Below, piece after piece: positions 23,127 through 32,263 of a stretch of 64,000 bases of DNA (its first letter is position 1; each line of letters opens with the position of its first letter). Source of the DNA: Telopea speciosissima (Eukaryota > Streptophyta > Magnoliopsida > Proteales > Proteaceae); NCBI RefSeq assembly GCF_018873765.1, contig NC_057925.1, positions 3,426,927-3,490,926 of the forward strand, in the 5' to 3' direction. Under the pieces are notes generated by a model. It searched no databases. It was given only the letters and a program-made list of their open reading frames with translations, and was not told the DNA's origin. The position numbers and the translations under genes were made by a program.

Positions 23127-24137
23127 CTTCTTGTCTTCTTCTTCTTTATTTTCCTTCTTCATTTACTTAGTTTTTTGACTTTTTTTCTTCACCATCTTTG
23201 GACGGTGGATACAAATAGCGCAGAGAGGAAGTACATGGGCCCCTCCATGTGAGGAGGATCCCAACATGAGCTTCAGGCAACTTTAACTCAAAAACATATC
23301 TTCTGGATAAAATGTAGAAGCCACGGATGATGCTATTGTCTTCCCTCTCAGGAAGCACCAACCATGGATCTTGGGAAGTTAAATGGTGGTGCATGGTCAC
23401 CATAGTGGATTGCCATGGCCAGCAGCATAGTGCACCAAATGGAACATAATCAAGGAAACAAGTAAGCCTCCCTGAAATAATCTGAAGGAGTTTCCCCAAA
23501 AATTTAGACCAATGAGCTGTTGCTGCTGCATCATATTTCTTCATTCTTATAAAATGTCCTGCAAGACAAATGATTAATAAACAAGTCAGGTCATGTTAGG
23601 ACTATGGGTGTGTAACCTGATCAACTTGTTAGGTAAACAAAATCTTCATATTACACGTTTGGATGAGTTGTGCTGAGCATGTACAGCAGCCTTACCCCTG
23701 TTTCAGAGAATTTTACTTGGGCTGTCTAATTGAATACTCAATCGAAATCATTTTTTTTTGGGTAAAGTACACGTATCCCTTAGAATGCACCCAATATTCC
23801 TCGTACCCCCTAAGCGGCTCAATATTCCATGTACCACCCCTGCTTTACACCCCAAAAGCCATTTAAGTGCACACCAGGTATTAAATGCTATAAAATGACC
23901 AAACTACCCTTTCTTCTATCTTTTCTAAAATTTGAAAAGACCTAATTGCCCTGACCTATTTGCTAAAATTTGAAAAGACCAAAATACCCTCATCTTCTTT
24001 TACATATCCACCACCGGCCACCACCGTCACCCACCAAAATTAAAATCGTCCGAAGAATCCGCTCTCAAATCAACAATCGCCGCCAAACTCCAGAAACTGC
24101 TCATGCTCGCTACCCACCACCACCTCCTCTTGAGAGC

Positions 24138-24287
24138 GGTTTCTTCGCCTACTCCGTCGTCGGATTCCACGGCTCCGGCAACGTCTCTTATAGATCCGCT
24201 TTAGCGGCAGTCTTCATCGAAGGGCTAAGTTTTCTCCTTATTTCTACAATCGGGTTAAGAACCAAACTCGCTAAACTCATCCCCAAA
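24138..24287 (+). pseudogene. AZG purine permease fragment (captured)
   Basis: About 50 codons read [20 protein letters not shown] followed by [20 protein letters not shown] and KLAKLIPK. This matches the early transmembrane region of plant AZG adenine/guanine permeases of the NCS2-like group. Nothing of the rest of that transporter (normally over 500 residues) is present. Flanking sequence in the same frame is unrelated. It sits inside Pack-2, so it is a captured exon piece and not a gene. Confidence 0.75.
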
Positions 24288-24302
24288 TCCTGCTTCACCG
24301 AC

Positions 24303-24311
24303 TATAAATAG
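24303..24311 (+). promoter_or_regulatory. TATA box carried inside Pack-2
   Basis: TATAAATAG, followed by a C/T-rich leader with a possible intron donor (AGAG|GTAATT near 24,426). The order TATA box, leader, CrRLK1L fragment suggests that a promoter and 5' UTR were captured, perhaps with the coding piece. Confidence 0.45.
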
Positions 24312-25041
24312 AGGAAATTGAAGGTCTCGTGCTTTCTACGGAATCCCGAGGCCCAGACATCACCTTCTGTCGTTGTATGTTTCTCTTTCTCTTCCACAAT
24401 TAAAAGGGTTTTCGTATATCAGAGAGGTAATTCGAATTTTTTGGATCATTCATTCATCGATGATCTATGGGGTTATTTTGAGTTTCTTGCTTAGGGCTTT
24501 CGGCCGACCTTTGCTCTCTGATTCCTCTGTGCAGGTGCGTGTTTGATCCCCTCTTTTCATTCTCAATAGATACATCTTCTATTAACGATCACTTTAACAT
24601 CTGCAGTATGCTTTCTGTTTCTGATTTACATGGTTTTTTTTTTCCTGTTTCGAATTTTGTTTTGTTTTTAAAATGTTCTTGGAACCTAAATTCGTTTCTT
24701 AGCTGATTTATTTGTGGTTTTAAAATTTTATTGCGAATCTGATTAAAGTTGCAATTCTCTTTATTTCTCTTTTTGCTAATTTGTTTCATTTTTTAATTCC
24801 CGTTTCTTTTCCGATTCTATTCGATCTTTTGTGTAGAATGTAGATAGATTAGTTTTGGATTTTCGGTATCTGATTCATGTCTTCCTTGTATTTTTAAGAG
24901 AAGGCTTGGCCTCTCACTATTTGTTTCTTGGTGGTTTCTTTCAATTTTCAGTTTGTTAAATTCTCATAGTTTGTTCAAGGGGGCGAAAGTAGGGCGTGCT
25001 GAGTGCTCACTGGTAACTGGAGGATAGATGTATAAAGAGTT

Positions 25042-25305
25042 TCTGATCTTGCCCTTGAGACTGTTTTCCGATTGAACATGGGAGGTCCTTCGCTCACACC
25101 ACAGAATGAAACCCTTGGCAGAATTTGGGAGAATGACAGGAAGTACCTCCATGTGAACAGCTCTGCTGTGAACGTATCAGTTAACCCATCAACCATAACA
25201 TATCCAATGTCTGTCACACCTGAAATCGCGCCAAATTGGGTTTATGCCAGTGCAGAGACCATGGGAGATGCAAATGTTCCCATTGTGAACTTCAATGTAA
25301 CTTGG
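25042..25305 (+). pseudogene. CrRLK1L malectin-like ectodomain fragment (captured)
   Basis: The frame reads LALETVFRLNMGGPSLTPQN, then ETLGRIWENDRKYL, AVNVSVNPSTITYP and APNWVYASAETMGDANVP, ending FNVTW. This is the part of the malectin-like ectodomain around the first domain of CrRLK1L receptor kinases (THESEUS/HERK type). The signal peptide, second malectin domain, transmembrane segment and kinase are all missing. An ATG at 25,072 or 25,078 could start a short frame that runs into TIR sequence. A captured fragment in Pack-2. Confidence 0.8.
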
Positions 25306-25906
25306 GTCTTACGGTGGTTGGTGGTATTAATGGTGGTGGGTGGCGATGGTGCTGGAGGTGGGGCTTCACGGTTGGACGGTGATGGTGTTAATGGTGAGGG
25401 GTGGTGGTGGTGATGGGTATGTAAAAGAAGATGATGATTTGAGGAAGATGAGGACATTTTAGTCTTTTCAAATTTTAGCAAATAGATCAGGGCAATTAAG
25501 TTTCTTCAAATTTTAGAGAAGATAGAAGAACGGGTAATTTAGTTATTTTATAGCATTTAATACCTGGTGTGGACTTAAATGGCATTTGGGGTGTAAAGCA
25601 GGGGTCGTACGTGGAATATTAAGCCGCTTTGGGGGGTACGAGGAATATTGGGTGCATTCTAGGGGTACGGATACTTTACCCTTTTTTTTTTGGGTTTTTT
25701 TTTTGTTTTGTAATTTATACATACCACCTTTGAATTTTAACGAAAGTATAATTATACCCTTCAGTTTTGGATAATTTTGCATACCTCCCTAAGGTTTACA
25801 GACATTAACAAATACACCCATTCCGTCAGTTTATGACTAACAACGTTAAAAATATGCTGTGAACTGACAGAATTACCCTTACAAGAAGAAACAAGAAAAA
25901 CAAAAA

Positions 25907-25954
25907 ACTTCAACTCATCTTCCCCAAAATCGATTGGAGAAGATGAGTTGCTGG
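25907..25954. repeat. Subterminal palindrome of Pack-3
   Basis: An imperfect inverted repeat with the same CAACTCATCTTCCCCA motif as in Pack-1 around an ATCGAT core. A half copy (TTGGGGAAGATGAGTTGCAG) lies at 26,895-26,914, just after the captured ORF. Confidence 0.8.
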
Positions 25955-26140
25955 TATGGGAAATTAATGTACCCCTAACCAAATGAAAAAGAAACATTGA
26001 ACGAGAAAAAAGCAGAGAAAGAGAGAGAGAAAGAGATGACGATTTTGACTTGAAACCGCTCCAATTCTCCAATCCCACCACACCAAAGGTAAAGATCAAT
26101 TTAAGAATTTTGTTTTGAGTTCTCCCTTTCTCAAATCCAA

Positions 26141-26851
26141 ATGGGTGTTCTTCAATCTTTGATCCTTCTCTGCAGTATATCCTTGATTTCTTCCTCATCT
26201 GTCACTCTTGCTCAGCAACGTTACGTGGGTTTCGCCCCTTTTAATTACGGAACTGCAAATAGTTCAACTTCTGTTCTTGGTTACTTCTGCGATGTCGTCA
26301 ACCCAACTTGCCAGTCTTACCTGATCTACAGATCTCAGCCCCCATACTATAACATCGTTTCTTCCATCTCTAAGCTCTTTAACTCTGACCCGTCTCAGCT
26401 CGCCCAGATTAATTCGGTCTCTGAGAATGAGAACTTCGAAACAAACAAGGAGGTGATTGTTCCTGTCAATTGTTCCTGTTCCGGTCAGTTTTCTCAGGCA
26501 AACACTAATTATAGTATTCGACAAGGTGATCAGTTTTCAAAGATCACTAACGACACCTTACAAGGCCTTTCTACCTCTCAAGCTACCCAGAATCAAAACC
26601 CCAACGTTTCGACTTTGAACCTTAATATTGGCCAAATGATTACTATACCCCTTCGGTGTGCTTGCCCTATCAAAAATCAAAGTGATGCTAGCATCAAATA
26701 TCTACTCAGTTACACAATCGCTCAGGGTGATTCTCTTTCCGCTATAAGTGGGCAGTTTCAAGTTTACTCCATGGACATCCTTGCAGCTAATGAGCTTTCT
26801 GACCCTCCTACCATTTATCCGTTCACAACCCTCCTTGTTCAAAATTCTTAA
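26141..26851 (+). CDS. Secreted LysM protein derived from a LYK4/5-type receptor ectodomain
   Basis: An uninterrupted 236-codon ORF with a good start context (CCAAATGGG). Residues 1-24 form a signal peptide ending near LAQQ. The rest is a three-LysM extracellular region like that of LYK4/LYK5, co-receptors of CERK1 in chitin sensing: SVLGYFC, CQSYLIYRSQPPY, FETNKEVIVPVNCSCSGQ, IPLRCACP and TIYPFTTLLV. The CxC pairs that link LysM domains are intact (CSC, CAC). It stops directly after the third LysM, so the transmembrane helix and pseudokinase are absent. Because it lies inside the TIRs of Pack-3 it is best read as a captured piece. If expressed, it should enter the apoplast and might bind chitin oligomers; that is inference. 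Confidence 0.75.
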   Translation: MGVLQSLILLCSISLISSSSVTLAQQRYVGFAPFNYGTANSSTSVLGYFCDVVNPTCQSYLIYRSQPPYYNIVSSISKLFNSDPSQLAQINSVSENENFETNKEVIVPVNCSCSGQFSQANTNYSIRQGDQFSKITNDTLQGLSTSQATQNQNPNVSTLNLNIGQMITIPLRCACPIKNQSDASIKYLLSYTIAQGDSLSAISGQFQVYSMDILAANELSDPPTIYPFTTLLVQNS

Positions 26852-27352
26852 ATTGATCTTTGCCCATTAGGTGTAAATTAATTTTTCATATCCATTGGGG
26901 AAGATGAGTTGCAGGTTTTTTTATTTGTTTCTTCTTGTAAGGGTAATTCTGTCAGTTCACAATATATTTTTAAAATTGTTAGTCATGAACTGACGGAATA
27001 GGTGTATTTGTTAACGTTTGTAAACCTTAAGGAGGTATGCAAAATTATCCAAAATTGAGAGAGTAAAATTATACTTTCGTTGAACCTCAGGGGTATTTGT
27101 CGTATGTGGAAATATGATGTGACCATTCCAACCTTTAGATATTAAAAAACCTATCCACATGTGAAATATAAAGGTTTATTTTACCAAAAGAAAAAAAATT
27201 TAAGGTTTAAACTTAATATATACATCCTCCCATGTGTGTCTATGTACCCTCCCATTGGTCCGTCCACTCTCTCTCTCTCTCTCTCTCTAATCCTATGAGG
27301 AAAAAGAATATTTAATTCTTAATAATAACGGGAGATTGATACAATGTTCAAT

Positions 27353-27826
27353 CAAGGTCCGGGAATCTATTAGGGGGTTGCCCTTCCCACTTATATGCCC
27401 AAGACCCTCCCCAAGGCTAGTCGATGTGGGATTGGGGGACTTTTAAAGCCTATGATAGATCCCCACTCAATCCTTGGCATCTCCTCGCTAGAGGACCCAC
27501 ACCCGAGCTAGGATCCAAACTGCATTATCTCGTTCAATCCTAGTGTCCTCACCATGGCGTCCCACACTACAATGTCCTTAAACCCACGTCCCTAGACTTC
27601 CCTCGGGTTCAGCTCTGACACCAAATTGTCATAGGCGCAGGTCCACAACCCAAAAGATCATCTATTAGGGGGATCTTTATCGCCCTCAGTGCTGGGGGCG
27701 CTGCTGTGCGCATGCACTGAGGGGCAATAATTTTCCCTATTAGGGGGTTGTCCTTCCGCACTTATATGTCCAAGACCCAGCCCAAGGCTAGGCAATGTGG
27801 GATTGAAGGACTCTTTGTCCGTAACA
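27353..27826 (-). mobile_element. TRIM (terminal-repeat retrotransposon in miniature)
   Basis: Two direct repeats share TATTAGGGGGTTG, CACTTATATG and GATGTGGGATTG: one at about 27,353-27,455 and one at 27,627-27,826. The second runs TGTCATAGG to GTAACA. A minus-strand primer site TGGTGTCAGAGC (27,612-27,623) adjoins it and resembles the initiator-Met site. There is no coding capacity. The second LTR is enlarged by a 66-bp MITE. The outer boundary of the first LTR is uncertain. Confidence 0.65.
27671..27736. mobile_element. 66-bp MITE inside TRIM LTR
   Basis: The ends are GGATCTTTATCGCCC and, inverted, GGAAAATTATTGCCCC. The interior folds on CCTCAGTGC/GCACTGAGG. A perfect 9-bp target duplication CTATTAGGG lies at 27,662-27,670 and 27,737-27,745, and the other TRIM LTR has the uninterrupted site. 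The 9-bp duplication points to the Mutator group. Confidence 0.85.
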
Positions 27827-28128
27827 GGTCCTTAACTAGATTCTGTCAGAGCTAATGACATTTTATTTTAGATTCACGTTTGACACCAATATTTGATTAT
27901 TATTTTTCGTATAGGTGCAAAAATAGTCCACGGTGGGGCCCTTGTGTCTTCTTCCTCCGCACGCCATGTGTTCTGTTTCTTCATCTGAGAAAAAGAGGCA
28001 GAAGATTATGAATTTTTCATAGAATTTCGGAATAATGGTGGCATCTTGTCTACATGAGAATACTTAAGAAAGACCCATGTCTATGTATTGTTTGGTCATC
28101 TGTTTTTTCCTGAAGTTAAACGATATAG

Positions 28129-28398
28129 TAAGGATGTATATGAATAGTCAAAATCCATTGCTGTGTCCGTGTTTGTATCAATTTAGTACTATCTAGATTC
28201 GTCCGAAAGCTAAACAGATACGGATACGGATAGGCTATAGTTAACCGAAGAGCTATTTTTACCTGTAAACAGATAAAATATCCGATCCGCATCTGTGTCT
28301 ATATCCATTTAACACTATCCGAATCCATCCAAAAGCTAATCGAATGCGGATGCGAATATAGCACTATCCGAGCCAAATCCGATCCGTTTACATCCCTA
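28129..28398. mobile_element. hAT-type MITE
   Basis: 270 bp with ends TAAGGATGTATATG and, inverted, TAGGGATGTAAACG. Perfect 8-bp target duplications CGATATAG lie at 28,121-28,128 and 28,399-28,406. The interior has two similar blocks of CCGATCCG-type sequence and no ORF. Confidence 0.9.
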
Positions 28399-28406
28399 CG
28401 ATATAG

Positions 28407-29791
28407 AGGATTGCATCATTAAGGGTTGTTGTCAAGCCGTGCACACAATCATTCTCTATGATTCTTTAAACAAAGGAAAACTTGATGGAAATTCAATGAA
28501 GACGACTTGGAGTTCAACACTATTTGGGAAGAGAGTTTGTCTCTCCACAAGAAGAGAATTAGGGCACTTATAACACGTTTCGATCGGTTCAAATGAAACA
28601 AAAATTTTGAATTGAAACAAATCCTCTATTTCTTTTATAAAACATTTGGACAGTCAAATAGGCTTTTTTTGGTTGAAACTTTTGGATAGATAAATAATTG
28701 ATTTTGTGATTGAAAAAATATATATATACATGAAAACGTATAGAGTGTTTACACTATATCACAGCTAATACCTAGAACCAAAAACTTTTCGTGATAGCAT
28801 CATGAGGAAAGGGGGTAATAGATAGCTTTGATAATTCTATGGCTCGGTAGATTTTTATCTGATAAGATTCTCCAACACATCTTTGCTAGGAGAATCAAAT
28901 TAGGGTGAGGGTACACTATGATGGATCCACCTCCTCTGCAGAGCGGGATGCGTTGGAAGATGTCTGGCGCACCATCAGCTTGACACATGATCGAGGTGCT
29001 GTTTGGAGGACAAGGATGGATGCGTATCACCCGAATGTAGTTTGTGGGAAATGAGAGGGGCATGAGACAAATCTGTAAATAGAAGGTAGGAGGAGAGAAA
29101 AATAATGTGGGGTCGCCATTTATGTGTCTTGGCATGTGAATTCATTCGAACACGTGATCTTGGAAGTTGCAAATCTGTTACCCATCAAATTATTATGATA
29201 AAATTTTCTTATCCTTAATCCCCTATTGATAATTGGTTAATATTCAGAGCAATAAAATTGACCTTAAATTTCCTTCATCCTTTCACCACAAAAAGTTTTC
29301 TATAGGAAAAAAATTGTTGTACTGCCCTTATACGAGATTCATTTATACCCTTCTCTCATAATAAATAGTGGGGCCCACACTGACATATCCTTCTCTCCTA
29401 TTCTGACTATGTGGACCTCATATAGATGATATCATTTTCCAAATCCTCATTGGTGTAGTGTGTAGATTCCTTCATACACTGTTATTGAAAGAAACCCTCC
29501 CTCCAATTTATCAATCTTTTTAGGGCAGTGCAAGTTGGAAAGAATAAAGAAAACGTGTGACATAAACAAGTAATAACAAAGAAATAGACTTGATGAAAGT
29601 GAATGTTTTAGCATTAGCAATGAGAGGGATTTTCCAAGTCGATTTGAATTATCTTCTTCACATTGTCAACAAAGGGGCTGAATGTCTTTTTCTTTGGCTT
29701 CCAAACCTTTTAAGTAATACCCACCAAATATCTTTATCTCCCAGTTTCATATAAATCCACATCGAGTAGTCTTCCCTTTCTTTTTGGCCTC
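28407..29791. other. Noncoding DNA downstream of AAA2
   Basis: No gene is seen. From about 29,100 to 29,790 the sequence matches 52,390-53,081 downstream of AAA3 (for example TTGCAAATCTGTTACCCATC), so this is the 3' flank of the duplicated AAA segment. 28,407-29,100 holds nothing recognisable. Confidence 0.6.
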
Positions 29792-31986
29792 TCAGGGTTC
29801 TTTTTTGGTCTCAGTAGTGATATTTGCTTCCTCACTTTCCTTCTTCTTGGACTCCAAGAATTCAAGAAGGCCTTTAAGTGCAACATCAGGATTCCCCTTC
29901 TTCATGAGCTCCTCAGCGACCATTGCAGGAGTGACCTCAACTTTCTTTATTAGCTCTTCAATCACCCTGAAGAGTGGGTGATCGTTGATCTGGAGATAAT
30001 TAGAGGCAAGGATCGTGAAACCACTAGGTGTGCAGAAAGACATGTGAACATGCATGTCCATGCGACCAGGGCGAAGCAATGCATGATCTAATCGGTCCTT
30101 GTGGTTGGTTGTGAACACGATGATCCGCTCATCCCCGCAACTTGACCATAGACCATCTATAAAATTTAGAAGCCCTGATAGGGTTACCTGTGGTCATGGG
30201 AGAGACCAGGCAAATCATATAAATCAGTTGCAAAATATATATGTTCAAACCATAGTTGGAAAATCAGATTTTCTGACTCGATTTGTTTTTCAAAAAAAAA
30301 AAAAAAATTGGTAACTCTGATTGGTTAAACCTAATCAAGGTGAATCATTTTTTTATATTAAATATATATGTAAAAAATAATAAATAAATAAAAAAGGAAT
30401 CACGTATCATTGAATTTTGAGCTAATAACATTGCACATATTTAACAATATAAGTGAACCGGTTTTATAGTATTTTAAAAAATGATTAGACTTGACGAATG
30501 TATAGTGACTCGGGTAAAAAGACCTAGTCTTATTTGATTTGAATGATTCATGATCAAGACCTGTTATTTTTTTATCCAAGCCCAATCTACGTGATTGTTG
30601 ACCAAAATTTTTCCAAATTTTGACTTGACTCAGTGACTTGCCCAAGTCAAAACCGGATTTTCCTACTTTGACAACGAACTGAATTTATGAGAGGTCGATT
30701 TGGGGAGTGAGGTGGGTGGGTGGGGGGGAGGTCTTTATCTCCTCTAGTTCCCTTCCCAACCCAGTTCCCAATTCCTCTAAAGGGGGGCTGGAATGACCAC
30801 CCTGCCCCTGCCCAAACGCTCTACCCAGGTGGGGTCCACCACCCCCCTATTAGGGGGACTAGGGAACTAGACCGGACCGAGTATTGGAGGAGATAATTTT
30901 TCATTGGGGGGGGGGGGGGTTTCTTTAGTTAAGTCTTTGTATGGTAAAAGAGGAGAGAGAGACACACACCTGATTGGGCTGATCAAAATTTAAAGGTTGT
31001 GCAGCTCTAGCCTCAGCTAGCCGGTCTTGAAAGTCCACTGTGCAATCAATATCTTCCACAACTAGTATGGATCTGTTTGCAGTTGCTAACAACAATCTCC
31101 TCAGATTTGAGTTGTTGCGAAGATCACCGAGCTCCAAGTCATAGATATCGAAGTTGAGGTAATTGGCCATGGCAGCAATCAAGCTTGACTTGCCCGTACC
31201 AGGAGGGCCATACAAAAGATACCCACGTTTCCAAGCCTTTCCAACTCTCCTGTAGAAATCTTTTCTCTGAACAAACATCTCCAGATCTTCAATTAACATT
31301 CGCTTGAGCTCCAAATCCATCGCCAATGTATCAAAAGTTGCAGGGTGATCCAAGTTTATGGAACTCCATGCATCTCCCAAGTTGCGCCCATATACACCGC
31401 CCATGTTCACAGTGAAAAGCTTCACTGTCTTATTCTCTTCTTTCATGGATTTGGATTGCTCTAATATGTAATTCAAGTAAGATTGCAACACCTTCTCTTT
31501 GTATTTCTTATGAAAACAGAGCTCGAATGACCGGATTTCGGATCGGAAGGTGGAATTGAGGTCCCGTGGGTTGTGGTGGTAACCCTTGGATTCGATTTGG
31601 GTACAAACCAATCTCCATTTGAATCGAATACCATCGAAGGTATCAACTATCTCTTCGTTTCTTCCCATGGCGACCTTGAGGTTCTTCTCCTTATCGGATT
31701 TGCTAATTCTTAGTGTCTGGGTTTTGGGGGAAATCCTGTTGGCCAAATAGATCTCTGCAGCTTCGTAGACTTTATTGTTTGTGAGCTCATCGAATTCCTC
31801 GATGATAATAGTGAGTTGGGAAGAGAAATGGTTGATGAATCTCCTAAAACCAGAGGAGATAAAATCATGGACCTCATGAGGTAAGAAGTCCTGAAATATA
31901 GTCCGGACGAGCATGGCCGAAGCTGCCACAGAGGCTGCCGTGGATAATACTGTTTTGGCAGAGGGCATGTTATTAGTGGAAGACAT
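29792..31986 (-). CDS. AAA2: BCS1-like AAA-ATPase (At3g50940 type)
   Basis: There are two exons: 31,986-30,970 (339 codons) and 30,187-29,792 (131 codons plus stop), joined CAG|GTGTGT...ACAG|GTAACC in phase 0, for 470 residues. The N-terminal hydrophobic segment (LSTAASVAASAMLV) is a likely membrane anchor, followed by the plant AAA_assoc region to about residue 250. Walker A GPPGTGKS is at about 260-267 and Walker B ILVVEDID at about 307-314. Exon 2 supplies LSGLLNFIDGLWSSCGDERI, sensor-1 FTTNH and Arg-finger motif LRPGRMD. Family members act in mitochondria or ER and often respond to stress; the substrate is unknown. The intron holds a MITE shared with AAA3. TATATATA at 32,099-32,107 is a candidate promoter element. 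The length is close to the family norm, and the gene looks functional. Confidence 0.88.
30731..30903. mobile_element. MITE in AAA2 intron, shared with AAA3
   Basis: The ends are GTCTTTATCTCCTC and, inverted, GAAAAATTATCTCCTCC, with inner inverted blocks AGTTCCC/GGGAACT. The orthologous insertion at 54,218-54,394 in AAA3 shows that it predates that duplication. It belongs to the GGAAAATTATC-type group. Confidence 0.65.
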
Positions 31987-32113
31987 ATTGTTGTCAAAGA
32001 AATGTTTCTCAGCTGTGTTGGGAGGAGTGAATAAGAAAGGCTGAAAATCCCTTATAGTTAGAGAGAAAATATTAATGAAACTTTCTCAATATACTCAACT
32101 ATATATAAGTTGG

Positions 32114-32262
32114 GGAAAATTATCATCTCCATTTATCTGTCCTTTCATTTCCTCCATTACATCTAATAGGGGGGAGTGGACTCCACTCGGGCAGTGTGTT
32201 CGGGTAGGGGATAGGGTGGTTATTTCCGCCCTTCCTATGAGATGTTATGGAGGATAAATTCC
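32114..32262. mobile_element. MITE nested near the AAA2 foldback
   Basis: Begins GGAAAATTATCATCTCC and ends GGAGGATAAATTCC. It separates the AAA2 promoter region from the left arm of the foldback, a position that is uninterrupted in copy A (14,480-14,500). No clear target duplication is left. Confidence 0.5.
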
Positions 32263-32263
32263 T

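Larger units (their letters stand above)
20373..23266 (-). mobile_element. Gag-only nonautonomous LTR retrotransposon
   Basis: The LTRs are 20,373-21,086 (714 bp) and 22,498-23,266 (769 bp), both starting TGTTGGGG and ending CCCAACA. Target duplications TGAGC lie at 20,368-20,372 and 23,267-23,271. The minus-strand primer-binding site TGGTATCAGAGC is at 22,484-22,495, and a purine tract adjoins the other LTR at 21,087-21,100. Only a gag fragment is encoded; protease, integrase, reverse transcriptase and RNase H are absent. This is a TR-GAG-like arrangement that would depend on a copia partner. The LTRs differ by indels, CT-repeat length and scattered substitutions. Confidence 0.92.
19512..23544 (-). 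pseudogene. DUF295 F-box protein pseudogene, split by an LTR element
   Basis: The minus-strand coding sequence runs 23,544 to 23,267, is interrupted at 23,266-20,373 by a retroelement, and resumes at 20,372 to 19,512. The N-terminal part has F-box-like WSKFLGKLLQIISGRLTC and DYVPFGALCC. The C-terminal part has DUF295 motifs: GWLVMVDEGLSIHLLNPYTR, DCIYFTDDY and a terminal DMGVFHLEDG. Such proteins are thought to be SCF-type substrate adaptors. Three in-frame TAG codons (20,115-20,117, one near 20,033 and one near 19,887) break the second half without any frameshift; at least two fit C-to-T changes of Trp or Gln codons. A splice-like acceptor precedes 23,544, so an upstream exon may be missing. 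Confidence 0.85.
23760..25681. mobile_element. Pack-type MULE with two captured genes (Pack-2)
   Basis: The long TIRs begin GGGTAAAGTACACGTATCCC (left) and, inverted, GGGTAAAGTATCCGTACCCC (right), about 230 bp each. Nine T residues flank both ends (23,751-23,759 and 25,682 onward), consistent with a 9-bp Mutator-type target duplication though low in complexity. No transposase is present. The interior holds an AZG permease fragment, a TATA-containing leader and a CrRLK1L ectodomain fragment, all on the plus strand. Confidence 0.8.
25712..27115. mobile_element. Pack-type element carrying a LysM gene (Pack-3)
   Basis: Inverted flanks of about 200 bp pair 25,725-25,926 with 26,895-27,110; shared blocks include TTTTGGATAATTTTGCATAC and CTGACAGAATTACCCTTACA. 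The exact termini and target duplication are unclear because T-rich sequence adjoins the left end. No transposase is seen. The interior is a LYK4/5-type ectodomain coding region with its leader. It lies only tens of bases from Pack-2. Confidence 0.75.
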
